In this document: piece by piece, positions 20,604 through 29,600 of the stretch
Layout: every line of letters begins with the position of its first letter
How positions within the stretch are numbered: the stretch's first letter is position 1
Origin: Aestuariivita sp.
GTDB taxonomy: Bacteria > Pseudomonadota > Alphaproteobacteria > Rhodobacterales > Rhodobacteraceae
Length of the DNA stretch: 64,000 nucleotides
Direction of reading: 5' to 3'
NCBI GenBank assembly: GCA_026709985.1
Contig: JAPORY010000054.1
Coordinates: forward strand, 1 to 64,000
Program-made: the position numbers and the translations under genes
Notes under the pieces: model-generated
Told to the model about the DNA's origin: nothing
Seen by the model: only the letters and a program-made list of their open reading frames with translations
The model's database searches: none

Positions 20604-21659
20604 TCATTGCTTTTGTAGGAAGCTCTTGGCAGTAGCAAAACGCGATCTCACCCTTTCAGGGTCGGCAGTAGCGCTAGAGCAGAGATTCAAGAAATGAGTA
20701 TCCGTTAACAGTTTTCTGCAACGATCAACATAATCACGTGGAAGAGTACTCGCTGAAATCAATCGGGAAGTTTGTACTGAAACTGCATCGAACACAGCGG
20801 CTACAAGCGCTCTTTCTGGACGAAACGGTTTCGCAATCCCAGATTCATGAAAAAATCCAAAGGTTTCGTCAAATTGCCTTTCAAGATTGCGAAAATTATT
20901 CTTCGTGTGAAGCGAACTCATATACTCGTCTAGGAATTTTTTCATCGGGTTCGAGTAATTAGCTTCACGATCAATGAAGGCAAAGAAGCGCAATATCAAT
21001 TCCTGATCTTTGAGCCATTTGCTGCTGGAACCGAAAACGGAACGCCAGACCTCTTTTGAGGCCATTTTTTCAAGGAATTCCACAGCCGGCCCATGGTTAA
21101 TGCAGGCTCTAATTTCTTGTGCCGGTAACTTCGAACCGCCAGTATTGATGCGCTCAAAAACTTCATAAATGCTGCTGTTATCTCCCTCAGGTGACTTCTG
21201 CCGGAAAATGGTGGCGTGTAAGATCGAATCTTTCAATCGTCGTTGGTCTGCAAGGTCGAGTTCGCTGAACGCTTTTCCATTGTAAGGGTTGGACACATTC
21301 GTGAGACGAAATTTCTTGTTTGCAAAGCGGTCCTCATCCAGATACAATTGTAGCGATTTCGTTCTCTGTTGACCATCAATGATCAGATGCTTTCCAGTTT
21401 TGATTTCTTTGAATAGGAAAATGCCAGGAACTGGCAATCCAAGTAACAAACTCTCAATAAACCTAGACGCTTGGTTCAAAGACCAAACAAAGTTTCTTCG
21501 AAACAACGGAGCGTACCAATCAGACGAACGGATTCGAGGGGCGATAATCTCTACAGGGTAATCAGTTCCAAAACTCGTAATTGAAAAGCTGGTTTGGATA
21601 GATTGTTCGTCTTCAGCATCATCAAGGATATCTGGTTCACTTTCTAGCGTCATTTGCAT
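20604..21659 (-). CDS. DUF262 (GmrS-like) domain protein
   Basis: A 351-residue protein with the DUF262/ParB-like fold found in GmrSD-type and other modification-dependent restriction proteins. Visible signatures are YAPLFRRNFVWSLNQASRFI, then IDGQQRTKSLQLYL (DGQQR motif, about residue 115) and FERINTGGSKLPAQEIR. The DUF1524 HNH nuclease half of GmrSD is absent, and no partner nuclease adjoins it. It may be a stand-alone regulator or nuclease-linked NTPase of the island. It is transcribed toward pal and lies at the pal-proximal edge of the insertion. Confidence 0.75.
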   Translation of the reverse strand: MQMTLESEPDILDDAEDEQSIQTSFSITSFGTDYPVEIIAPRIRSSDWYAPLFRRNFVWSLNQASRFIESLLLGLPVPGIFLFKEIKTGKHLIIDGQQRTKSLQLYLDEDRFANKKFRLTNVSNPYNGKAFSELDLADQRRLKDSILHATIFRQKSPEGDNSSIYEVFERINTGGSKLPAQEIRACINHGPAVEFLEKMASKEVWRSVFGSSSKWLKDQELILRFFAFIDREANYSNPMKKFLDEYMSSLHTKNNFRNLERQFDETFGFFHESGIAKPFRPERALVAAVFDAVSVQTSRLISASTLPRDYVDRCRKLLTDTHFLNLCSSATADPERVRSRFATAKSFLQKQ

Positions 21660-21759
21660 TCTTGGACTCCTGAATTAGTGAGTAAAGCTCACTGACGGTA
21701 AATGCCAGCGAATGCTCTCTCAATGGAGTGTGCAATTTCTCAAACTTTGAACGTGTCGC

Positions 21760-22000
21760 CTCAACAATGAAACGCACCGCTCAGCTTCTTTTCGTTTCAG
21801 AATCATATCTTACAGAGCGGTTGAGGTGAAACGCCCATGAACGAGGATTGTTCGCTGGGTATTCAGATTTCAACAGCGACATAAAGTTCATGCGTGACGT
21901 TTAGATTAGGCTACTGCAAATGGCAAGTGAACTGGAACTCAGAATTCAGTTCTTTCGGCCAAAATTGACGACAGTAGACTTGTTAGAGTCGTCTTACTGG
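21760..22000. repeat. Left copy of ~235-bp island repeat
   Basis: This matches 30041-30274 over its whole length in the same orientation, with scattered substitutions and a few small indels. Shared blocks include AAACGCACCGCTC, GAACGAGGATTGTTCGC and GGCCAAAATTGACGACAGT. The two copies bracket the restriction-modification genes, leaving only the DUF262 gene outside. Here the repeat runs directly into a displaced tolB fragment. No coding function is apparent. Confidence 0.8.
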
Positions 22001-22162
22001 TGACCATGCTGGCGTCCCATATTGCCCTTGTCCAAAGCTAATTCTCTGAGCAGGCCCTCGTTTACCGGCAACACATACAGTTGTTGCGGCCCCGAACGAT
22101 CACTTTCGAAGACGATCTTTGACCATCTGGCGAATAATTGGGAGCCGTTTCAATTGATGGTT
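22001..22162 (-). pseudogene. Displaced 3' fragment of tolB
   Basis: About 160 bases match tolB positions 30723-30887 (shared TGGCGTCCCATA, CCTTGTCCAAAGCTAATTC, GGGAGCCGTTTCAATTGA). This encodes part of the TolB beta-propeller but has accumulated substitutions and is not part of any open gene. Intact tolB is 8 kb away. It is a by-product of the rearrangement that split tolB from pal. Confidence 0.75.
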
Positions 22163-22360
22163 GCGGGAAGGGTCTGGAAGTATTGTTATTCAAAACACTT
22201 CATGCTGGTGCGTCGATTTCGCTTTTGAGTCACTTGTAGGGGTCTCCTACCCTTAGAAAATAGGCGTGATGCAAATAGAAACTCTCCGAGTCATAATCCG
22301 TGTCACCAACCAGCAAGCTATTACATCGGTGTTGTCACTGCCTACTTCTCCCTTTTTTCA
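22156..22360 (-). pseudogene. Displaced 3' fragment of the mod methyltransferase gene
   Basis: About 200 bases match positions 23411-23615 inside the 3' part of mod (GGGAAGGGTCT, ACTTGTAGGG, ACCAGCAAGCTAT shared), with decay and frameshifts. It joins the tolB fragment within the shared string GATGGTT, suggesting a microhomology junction. The following 22361-22642 hold no gene apart from a candidate promoter. Confidence 0.7.
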
Positions 22361-22500
22361 AGGTGGTGACAGATAAGCTTCTGGTTAACGACTTTGCTTC
22401 TGCTTCACTTGAGGCAGGAGCCGCGAACATCTTGACAATAGGATACCGCAACTGTTGCTAGGGTTGTGTCCGCAAAGAATATCTATAAAACAGATTTTGT

Positions 22501-22529
22501 TTTACACATAATGGGCAAATTCATATCAA
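22501..22529 (+). promoter_or_regulatory. Candidate sigma70-type promoter for the 22643 operon
   Basis: TTTACA (22501-22506) and TATCAA (22524-22529) are separated by 17 bases, about 115 bases before the first start codon. A CATAAT follows at 22532. Based on resemblance only. Confidence 0.3.
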
Positions 22530-22642
22530 TGCATAATGGGGAATCGCGGTTAGGGAAAATTAGCCCGACCGAACTCGCTGACAGTGCCGTATGGACACCG
22601 TGAGAGGCGCGGTAGCTAGGGATCAACAGGATAGAGAGTTCA

Positions 22643-22906
22643 ATGAACACTTACGCAATAATATTGAACGAGCCCAGCACATTCGTCTGGCAAAACATTG
22701 AAGAAAATTGGCCAGGGCGAGAGCATTACTTCTTGACTGATCGGATTGCGTTTATCGTTAATCAAGATTTTCTGCTTACGGGTGATATCGCAAGTTCTGT
22801 TGGGGTCAGTAAGGACGGTGGGGTGAGCGGCCTTGTTTTTGATACAAATGCATTGTCAGGCTGGAATGATAACGCACTCAATGAATGGTTGGAGAACGTT
22901 TCATGA
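22643..22906 (+). CDS. Small hypothetical protein in defence island
   Basis: An 87-residue soluble acidic protein of unknown family (starts MNTYAIILNEPSTFVWQNIE, ends NALNEWLENVS). GAGAG lies about 6 bases before the ATG, and codon flow looks genuine. Its stop overlaps the next start (ATGA), so it is coupled to the membrane protein downstream. They are the only plus-strand genes in the island. Function unknown; a partner of the membrane protein is the obvious guess. Confidence 0.6.
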   Translation: MNTYAIILNEPSTFVWQNIEENWPGREHYFLTDRIAFIVNQDFLLTGDIASSVGVSKDGGVSGLVFDTNALSGWNDNALNEWLENVS

Positions 22907-23151
22907 CAGAGGGTAAGGTCACTGATATAAGTTCCCGCCGGAACCTACGACCTGTCGGTAACGGGAATGGTTCTGGTGGTTATGGCGAGCGTCTCGCGCG
23001 GATTGAATCTCGGCTTGATTCAATAGAGCAACACGGAGCCACCAAGGACGATATTTCAAAGGTAAAGATTTGGGTTTTGGCAGGAGTGCTTGGGACAATC
23101 CCAGTTGCTTCAGTAGTCATGCTTGCAATTTTGCGATTGATTGAATTGTAG
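22903..23151 (+). CDS. Small coiled-coil protein with C-terminal membrane helix
   Basis: An 82-residue protein. A polar N-terminus with a Gly/Asn-rich stretch (GNGNGSGGYG) is followed by a coiled coil (RLARIESRLDSIEQHG, about 28-43) and a single membrane helix (IWVLAGVLGTIPVASVVMLA, about 56-75). The ATG at 22903 overlaps the upstream stop and has GGAG 9 bases before it. The layout recalls phage haemolysin/XhlA-like or holin-accessory proteins and, in defence islands, membrane-acting effectors. A similar layout appears at 54932 in the second island. The following 23152-23340 hold no gene. Confidence 0.6.
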   Translation: MTEGKVTDISSRRNLRPVGNGNGSGGYGERLARIESRLDSIEQHGATKDDISKVKIWVLAGVLGTIPVASVVMLAILRLIEL

Positions 23152-23340
23152 AGTATGATTTTAGCAATGAAGCGCATCATCCTTGCTTTTGAACGCGTCT
23201 AACCCATTAGGTGCCACGCCAACGGATATAAGTTACTTTCTCGCTCGCAAGCGTTAGAAGTCTAAACTCAGCAGATTTCTCGAAGAACGCACGAGCAATT
23301 ACTAGCAACGCGATACAGAACATCGCAGTTACAAGATTTG

Positions 23341-26283
23341 TTAGGTTCGAAATACTTTCATCACTTCGTCTCCAAGATGATTGATGACCTTCACGGCAAT
23401 CTGACCAGTCGATGGTTTCGGGAAGGGTCTAGAGGTATCTCTATTCAGACTATCCCATGCTGATGCATCAATTTCGCTATTGAGTGCACTCCTAAGCGAC
23501 TTGTAGGGATCTCCCGCCCCTAGGAAATAAGCGTGACGTACAAAGAAACTCTCTGAGTCGTAATCGGTGTCAACGAACCAGCAAGCTATCCCATCCGTTT
23601 CGTCGCTGCGAACTTCGCCCTTCTTTGGATCAAAAACATCCACTCCTTTGATCTGCAACTGCAACCAATCTGATTCACCTTGCGGCCCAGGAACAGTTTG
23701 AATCTCAATATCGGGCTCGCCAAAAATTACGAATAGGTTAGCATTTTGGGTGTTCTTCAAGTCTGTAGCCATATGAAGGTCAGCATTCATACGAGCTTTA
23801 AGGATCGGAATATTACCGAGCTTAGAAAGTTCACTTGCGCGCGCATCATAGTTGAAGGCACAGGCAAGTACCGAATCGAATCCGAAATCAGAAGCCTCCT
23901 TTGCAGCTGAAACAAGATTTGGCCTTGATACTGTGCCAAACTCAGGACCTATGAATATACCTGACTGATGTTCTTTACCGTTCTTTCCCACTTCTCGCCA
24001 TTTTCCCTCAGCGCAAATGAGTGCGCCCGGGCATGGGTCAATATAGTCGAAGGTAATGCGATCGTTTTTTTGCGATTGCTGCACGCCTGAAGTACGGAGA
24101 TTTTCTAGGATAATATGTGCGAAATCTCGACGGATAGTTTCTTCGCCAGCGTTGAGAACTGTCTCAGGAGGCTTTACTTTGAACTCGCCATTTTTGTCCA
24201 CTGGAGCGAGACGGTGCGGTGATAGGCTCTCTACCGAAAACGGTCCCGCAACTCGAACTTTCTTGTTATCGACAAAAGGCTGATCAAAAAGAAATTCGCT
24301 ATCGGCACTAGATGCGATACATTTATTGATGTGACTTTGTAGGGTTTTTCGTGCTTCCCAGAATTCATCGTGGGCACTTCGTGCTACCTCATTCCAACCT
24401 GGATTGGATTCGTGAGGCACCTCCCACTCAAGGAACTCACTTGCCGAGGCTTGTTCTCCAGACGGAAGGACAATACTTCTTACCCTTGGAGCTGTGAAAT
24501 CTATCTCTTGTCCTTTGCGCCCACCTGACTCAACAGTGAATGGTTCGATATGGTCCCTCATCGCCGCGTTGAGCTTGTCAAGTGCGGTCTGAACCGCTGG
24601 TTGATACTGATCGTAGATAACGTCGATTTCGCTATTGTTGGCAATTGACCGTAAAGTGATATGCGGTACCCGCTCATATACAAATCCTTGCCGAATATCG
24701 CCGTACGTAGGAACATCAGGCAAGATTTTACCGGTTAGTTCTGCTTCTTTACGTTTTCCTTCACGACTGTCTGCGAGCAAGTAAAATGGATAACGGGCGC
24801 CCATTATCCGTGACCGCGCCAGCGCTAAAGCAACCCGTGAGGTGTCTACTGTTATCCAGCGTCGCCCCCATTTTTCGGCGGCATAAGCCGTCGTTCCGGA
24901 ACCACACGTTGGATCTAAGACCAAGTCACCCGGATCGGTACTCATGAGAATACAGCGTTGCACGAGTTTTGTGGAACTCTGCACGACATAGATTTTGTCT
25001 TCTGAGAAATTTGTCATGAAGACATCATCCCAAACATTTGTGATAGGGTACGCCAAGAAGTCGTCCAGAAAACGTCGAAACCTTATGGTGCTGCCGGTGG
25101 GTAGAATTCTGTTTGCCTTTTTCAAACGATTCATGCCAGACAAGTTCGTCATCCAAGCGCGCACTCTTGTTGAATAGCTATTCCCTAAAAATTCAAACGT
25201 AAATCGTGTCGTTTCTCCCCCAGATTGACTGGTGAGATCGCCCGTTCCAAAAATACGTCCTTTAGGTTCTTTTCCCGCTGGAATCCTACTGTCACGGAGA
25301 TCGGGCGACTGTTGCCATTTGTACTGGGTGGTAGCCTTCTCACCAGGTTTCTTCAGCTTTTGTAGTTGCCGATACTTCACTTGTTCCTTGTCTCGAGCAT
25401 ACAACAACACAGTATCGGCAATACTCGCGAGATGCTTTGCCGTTTGGCTACTCGTCTTCAAAGCAATAATGTCGACAATATGATTTTCTGATCCAAAGAC
25501 CTCATCCAACAAAACTCTGACACGGTGCACATTATCGGCGCCGATTTGTACAAAAATGCTACCGCTAGGTGTCAACAAATCCCTTGCCACTGTCAGACGA
25601 TCTCGAAGGTACGCCAAATACGAATGAATGCCGTCACTCCAAGTGTCGCGAAACGCCTTTACCTGCTCGGGTTCTCGAGTGATGTCCTGAGCCCTATCCC
25701 TCACGTCGGCACTAGCTGTTGACCATTGGAAGTTAGAGTTGAATTTAATTCCATAGGGTGGATCGAAATAAATGCATTGGACTTTTCCTCGAAGACCCTC
25801 CCGCTCTGCGAGGCTTGCCATGACCTGAAACGAATCTCCCAGAATCATGCGATTGCACCAATTGGCGTCATGTTGGTAGAATTCTGTCTTGGCATTTTCA
25901 TCGGGCAAACCATTGAAATCCGCAAACAGATCGGCAGTAAAGCTGTCGGACAATTTGTCGGCATCGGCGCGTGCTAATGCGCTCATTCTTAAGAGATCAT
26001 CAACTAATACCTTCGGATGCACCTTCTCTTGAATGAAAAGCGGTGGTGCGGGAACGACAAGATCAAACCAATCGGCGATATCTTTGCCTCGCCAGACCAA
26101 CTGTGGATCCAAATCAGGATCGCGTAGCTTGTAAGCTACTTGAATTGGGCTTTGGTCTCCATCTTCCATGAATGGCTGGTGTTCCGCGGTCGGAATATTT
26201 CGACGCTTCGAACGACTGTGCGTGAGCGCTTCAACAGTTTTTGGTGTCTTGGCCAATATTCTTGTCTCTCTAAACCTGTCCAT
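23341..26283 (-). CDS. Type III-like site-specific DNA adenine methyltransferase (Mod)
   Basis: A 980-residue DNA methyltransferase of the beta (permuted) class: motif IV FDPPYGIKF near residue 172 precedes the SAM-binding motif I DPTCGSGTTAYAAEKWG near 455. That order and DPPY indicate N6-adenine methylation as in type III Mod. The long C-terminal part would hold target recognition and subunit contacts. The first 14 bases overlap the end of hepT, so res-MNT, hepT and mod form one minus-strand operon. A decayed 3' fragment lies at 22156. Partner of the large Res at 26634; the recognition sequence cannot be read here. Confidence 0.88.
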   Translation of the reverse strand: MDRFRETRILAKTPKTVEALTHSRSKRRNIPTAEHQPFMEDGDQSPIQVAYKLRDPDLDPQLVWRGKDIADWFDLVVPAPPLFIQEKVHPKVLVDDLLRMSALARADADKLSDSFTADLFADFNGLPDENAKTEFYQHDANWCNRMILGDSFQVMASLAEREGLRGKVQCIYFDPPYGIKFNSNFQWSTASADVRDRAQDITREPEQVKAFRDTWSDGIHSYLAYLRDRLTVARDLLTPSGSIFVQIGADNVHRVRVLLDEVFGSENHIVDIIALKTSSQTAKHLASIADTVLLYARDKEQVKYRQLQKLKKPGEKATTQYKWQQSPDLRDSRIPAGKEPKGRIFGTGDLTSQSGGETTRFTFEFLGNSYSTRVRAWMTNLSGMNRLKKANRILPTGSTIRFRRFLDDFLAYPITNVWDDVFMTNFSEDKIYVVQSSTKLVQRCILMSTDPGDLVLDPTCGSGTTAYAAEKWGRRWITVDTSRVALALARSRIMGARYPFYLLADSREGKRKEAELTGKILPDVPTYGDIRQGFVYERVPHITLRSIANNSEIDVIYDQYQPAVQTALDKLNAAMRDHIEPFTVESGGRKGQEIDFTAPRVRSIVLPSGEQASASEFLEWEVPHESNPGWNEVARSAHDEFWEARKTLQSHINKCIASSADSEFLFDQPFVDNKKVRVAGPFSVESLSPHRLAPVDKNGEFKVKPPETVLNAGEETIRRDFAHIILENLRTSGVQQSQKNDRITFDYIDPCPGALICAEGKWREVGKNGKEHQSGIFIGPEFGTVSRPNLVSAAKEASDFGFDSVLACAFNYDARASELSKLGNIPILKARMNADLHMATDLKNTQNANLFVIFGEPDIEIQTVPGPQGESDWLQLQIKGVDVFDPKKGEVRSDETDGIACWFVDTDYDSESFFVRHAYFLGAGDPYKSLRSALNSEIDASAWDSLNRDTSRPFPKPSTGQIAVKVINHLGDEVMKVFRT

Positions 26284-26641
26284 GAGATTCTAAAAACAAT
26301 CGCAAGGCATCTCGGAGAACCGGAACCTCATTCTTGATGACATTCCAGAGAATATCATCATCAATTCCCAAATAGTCATGCACCAGCCGATTCCGCATAC
26401 CAATAATCTTTCGCCATGCAACATCTGCCGCTTGATGCCGTACGTTTTCAGGTACTTTACTGGCTGATTCTCCAATGAGATGTAGATTTCGAATGGTGGC
26501 ATCGTAGACAAGATCATTTTCAACAAAAGATGCTTGATCCAAGCCACTTGTGTTCTTCATGACTTTGTCGGCAAACCCAATCATGTCACGGAACAAACGC
26601 TTCCAATCACGCGTCGTGGTATCGTCCTGCCGGTCAGACAT
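26270..26641 (-). CDS. HepT-like HEPN (DUF86) toxin
   Basis: A 123-residue HEPN-domain protein. The catalytic/AMPylated motif RX4HXY is intact as RNRLVHDY (about R83, H88, Y90). In known HepT/MntA pairs the HEPN protein is an RNase toxin, and the MNT antitoxin silences it by adding AMP to this tyrosine. The ATG at 26641 is preferred over a TTG at 26659. It overlaps the MNT-coding end of res by 8 bases and the mod start by 14, so it is locked between the two restriction-modification genes. The matching MNT domain is not a separate gene but the C-terminus of Res. Confidence 0.85.
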   Translation of the reverse strand: MSDRQDDTTTRDWKRLFRDMIGFADKVMKNTSGLDQASFVENDLVYDATIRNLHLIGESASKVPENVRHQAADVAWRKIIGMRNRLVHDYLGIDDDILWNVIKNEVPVLRDALRLFLESHGQV

Positions 26642-29600
26642 AGATGGCTTCTTTTTCAATAGATGGCCGCCATTCTGGCCGAATTGCCTTCCAAGTCACG
26701 AGGTCAACTCGCCGCCCAAAAAGGTCCTCCAAGTAATATAGAGCGTCAAAATAAGCGTGAAACTTTGACGGGCTGTCAATGCTAACCAAGATATCAATAT
26801 CGCTACCAAGAGACGCATTGCCACGAGCCATTGATCCGAAAAGTGCCAAGTTGGTCACCCCATGCCGCTCAAGAAGTGTCGACTTGTGATCTCGGAGTAA
26901 CTCAATAGCTTCATCTTTCGAAATTTCACGGCCTGGGACATTCCCTTTGCTACGAGCTAACCGATCTAGTTCAGTATGCATTTCGCAAGCATCTCTGAGT
27001 TCCAAAAACGCCCAATATCCGAATCCTCGGGAGGAATTATTCACGCCGGGTATCCAGTAGGTGTGCATCGCGTCAGACTTCGCCTTGGCATCCTCACCGC
27101 GAAATCCCTTTACCTCGGCAACAACATGCAAAGGCTCTCGATCGCCGAGACCATAATCTAGATCCACTAGGAAATCAGGGATATACATATGTCGGCTAGA
27201 ACCAACGGTATATGGAACTTCAAATCCGAGGTTGTGATTTTTTACCCAGCGGATAACCTTCGGATGGGAGTCAAGAACTCGACAAAATTCGCCTTCCCAG
27301 TTGCTATCAAGCAGCGCATAGTTCAAATGACAACGCTCTCCGGCACGATATCTTGGTTTCGATGTCCAAAAGTTAACATCATACGTCGAACCCTCTCCAC
27401 AGTAGGGGTCAAGCAATACCTGAACAGAATTACAACTTGCTGCTGAACGGGTGATCGCAGCGATAATTTTGCCACAAGCTAGGTCCGCGATTGCGGGAAT
27501 CATTAATTGAGCTTCGCGTGTTTTACCTCTGTAGGTGACGCAGTCCCGTAACCACTGTCCGGTGATACGCTTCAACTGCCCAAATAAGTGCAATTCTGAT
27601 TGCCCTGACCGCTTGCCCCAATGTCGATAAAGCAAACGCTCTGTAAGGTAGTATAGCAGTTTCTGTGAACGGATGTTATCAAGATGCTCAAGCGTGAGGT
27701 CATGACCTTCGCCAATAATCCCCTCGTTATGCGTGATCGTCGGCCCTAGAAGACCGGGAGTGAGTTCCAAGCGCGAATCCTCGCTGAACTCAGCATCAAG
27801 ATGATCGTCTGCTAATTGAGTTCGATAGCCGAGAACTCGCGGAAATCGCATCGCTGAACGATCCCGCTCCGGCGCTAGCGTCTTCACCTCAAACATTTTT
27901 GGCGGTGGTATCGGTGTCGAGCGAACAGGTTTTGCCGTGAAGTCAAACGGAATACCAAACACGTCCGCGTACTCCACATTCAGCAAATCATTTTCATTCA
28001 AATCATACGATTGCCGACGCAGGGCTCGACCAATCACCTGCTCGCAAAGCAATTGAGTTCCAAATGCCCTCACGCCGAGGACATGGGTAACATTATTGGC
28101 ATCCCAACCTTCCGAAAGCATGGAAACCGATACCACGCAACGAACATCGCCTCCGAGTCGGCCGTTTTGTCCAACGGTATTCATGACTTCGCGCAAGAGG
28201 TCTTCATCTCGGATTTGATCTACTTTCTGTCGATCGCCTGTGCGCGCCATTATCTCGCGTCGAAAATGCTCAATCTCTTCAGCTGCTACCTCTCGAAATT
28301 TTGGATTAAGGGCGTCGCCTGACTCAAGCTGGCGACTATCAATCAACAAAGTACGCTGCCTCGGAAAAGGTTGCCCATTCGCGTCGAAATTGCGAAATAA
28401 CTCAAGATGACCTCTGACAAACGTACTGTCACCCAACTCATTTTGACGGTGAAATCCGGCAATGTAATCATAAACGAGCTTTGAGGTAGCTGTATTGTTG
28501 CACACAACGATAAAGCACGGAGGCGTCGGGATTCCCTGCTCTTCCCATAGCTGAAAGGTTTTGTCATAATGCCCGTATAAAACCTCAAGAGCGGTTTGTA
28601 GTTCGGTTGGTAACGACAATGGGTCAAGCGCACTCATGGCCTGGGTACCGCTCGGTAACCTATTACCGATATGGTTCCAAAGTTCGCGAAACATCGGTAC
28701 TTCGGAACTCGTGATGTTGTCGGCAGTTGGAACCCGAGGCAGCTTTACAATCCCAGCCTCAATCGCATCCATTAGTGAGTAATCGCTGACGGTCCATGGG
28801 AATATTGTACCTTCTTCATATCCCGATCCCTGCAAGAAGAACGGAGTCGCGGAAAGATCAATTACCCGCCTCAGATTGCCTTTGCGGCAAAGCGCTTCAA
28901 GGCCCGAAATCCAAACCCGCGCTGCTTCTTTGTTTTGTTTCGCCTCCTTGCGGTTATCTCCCACAAGCCTTTTCTCTTGATTTTCACCCGGTTTCTCGCG
29001 ATAACAGTGATGGGCTTCGTCATTGAACACGAGGACGTGATTCATACTCAGCAGACCGCGGCATACTCGAGCTAGCATCTGCCCTTCGCTCTCCTCTCTA
29101 TCAATCTCGGGTCCCCTTCCCTGTAACAGGGACCGACCGCTCGCCGATACGTCTAGAGTTTGACGACGCTTGAATGCATGGTAGTTGGTAATGACGATCT
29201 TGGCTTGGTCAAGGTCACGTAACATATCCCTCGGTACCAACTCGCGCTTTTGGTAATAGCTGTCTGGATCACGAGGTAGCAGTACCCGTAGTCGATCACG
29301 AATCGTTATCCCAGGGGTGACAATCAGAAACCCGCGGGTAAAACGCTCGCTGGTCGGCATACGGGCGGCGTTGATGGTTTGCCAAGCGATCAACATCGCC
29401 ATTACCGTCGTCTTCCCGGCCCCGGTAGCCAGTTTCAATGCCAGCCGATTAAGTCCGTGACCAGCCTGCTCATTCGCTTCTTTAATCTCGTTTAGAAAAC
29501 GACGACCGGCCTTGCCCGAATTAGGCGCAACTTCGGTCAACCAAATGATGATTTCTGCGGCTTCCACTTGGCAGAAAAAAGGGCGAATACTGGTAAATTT

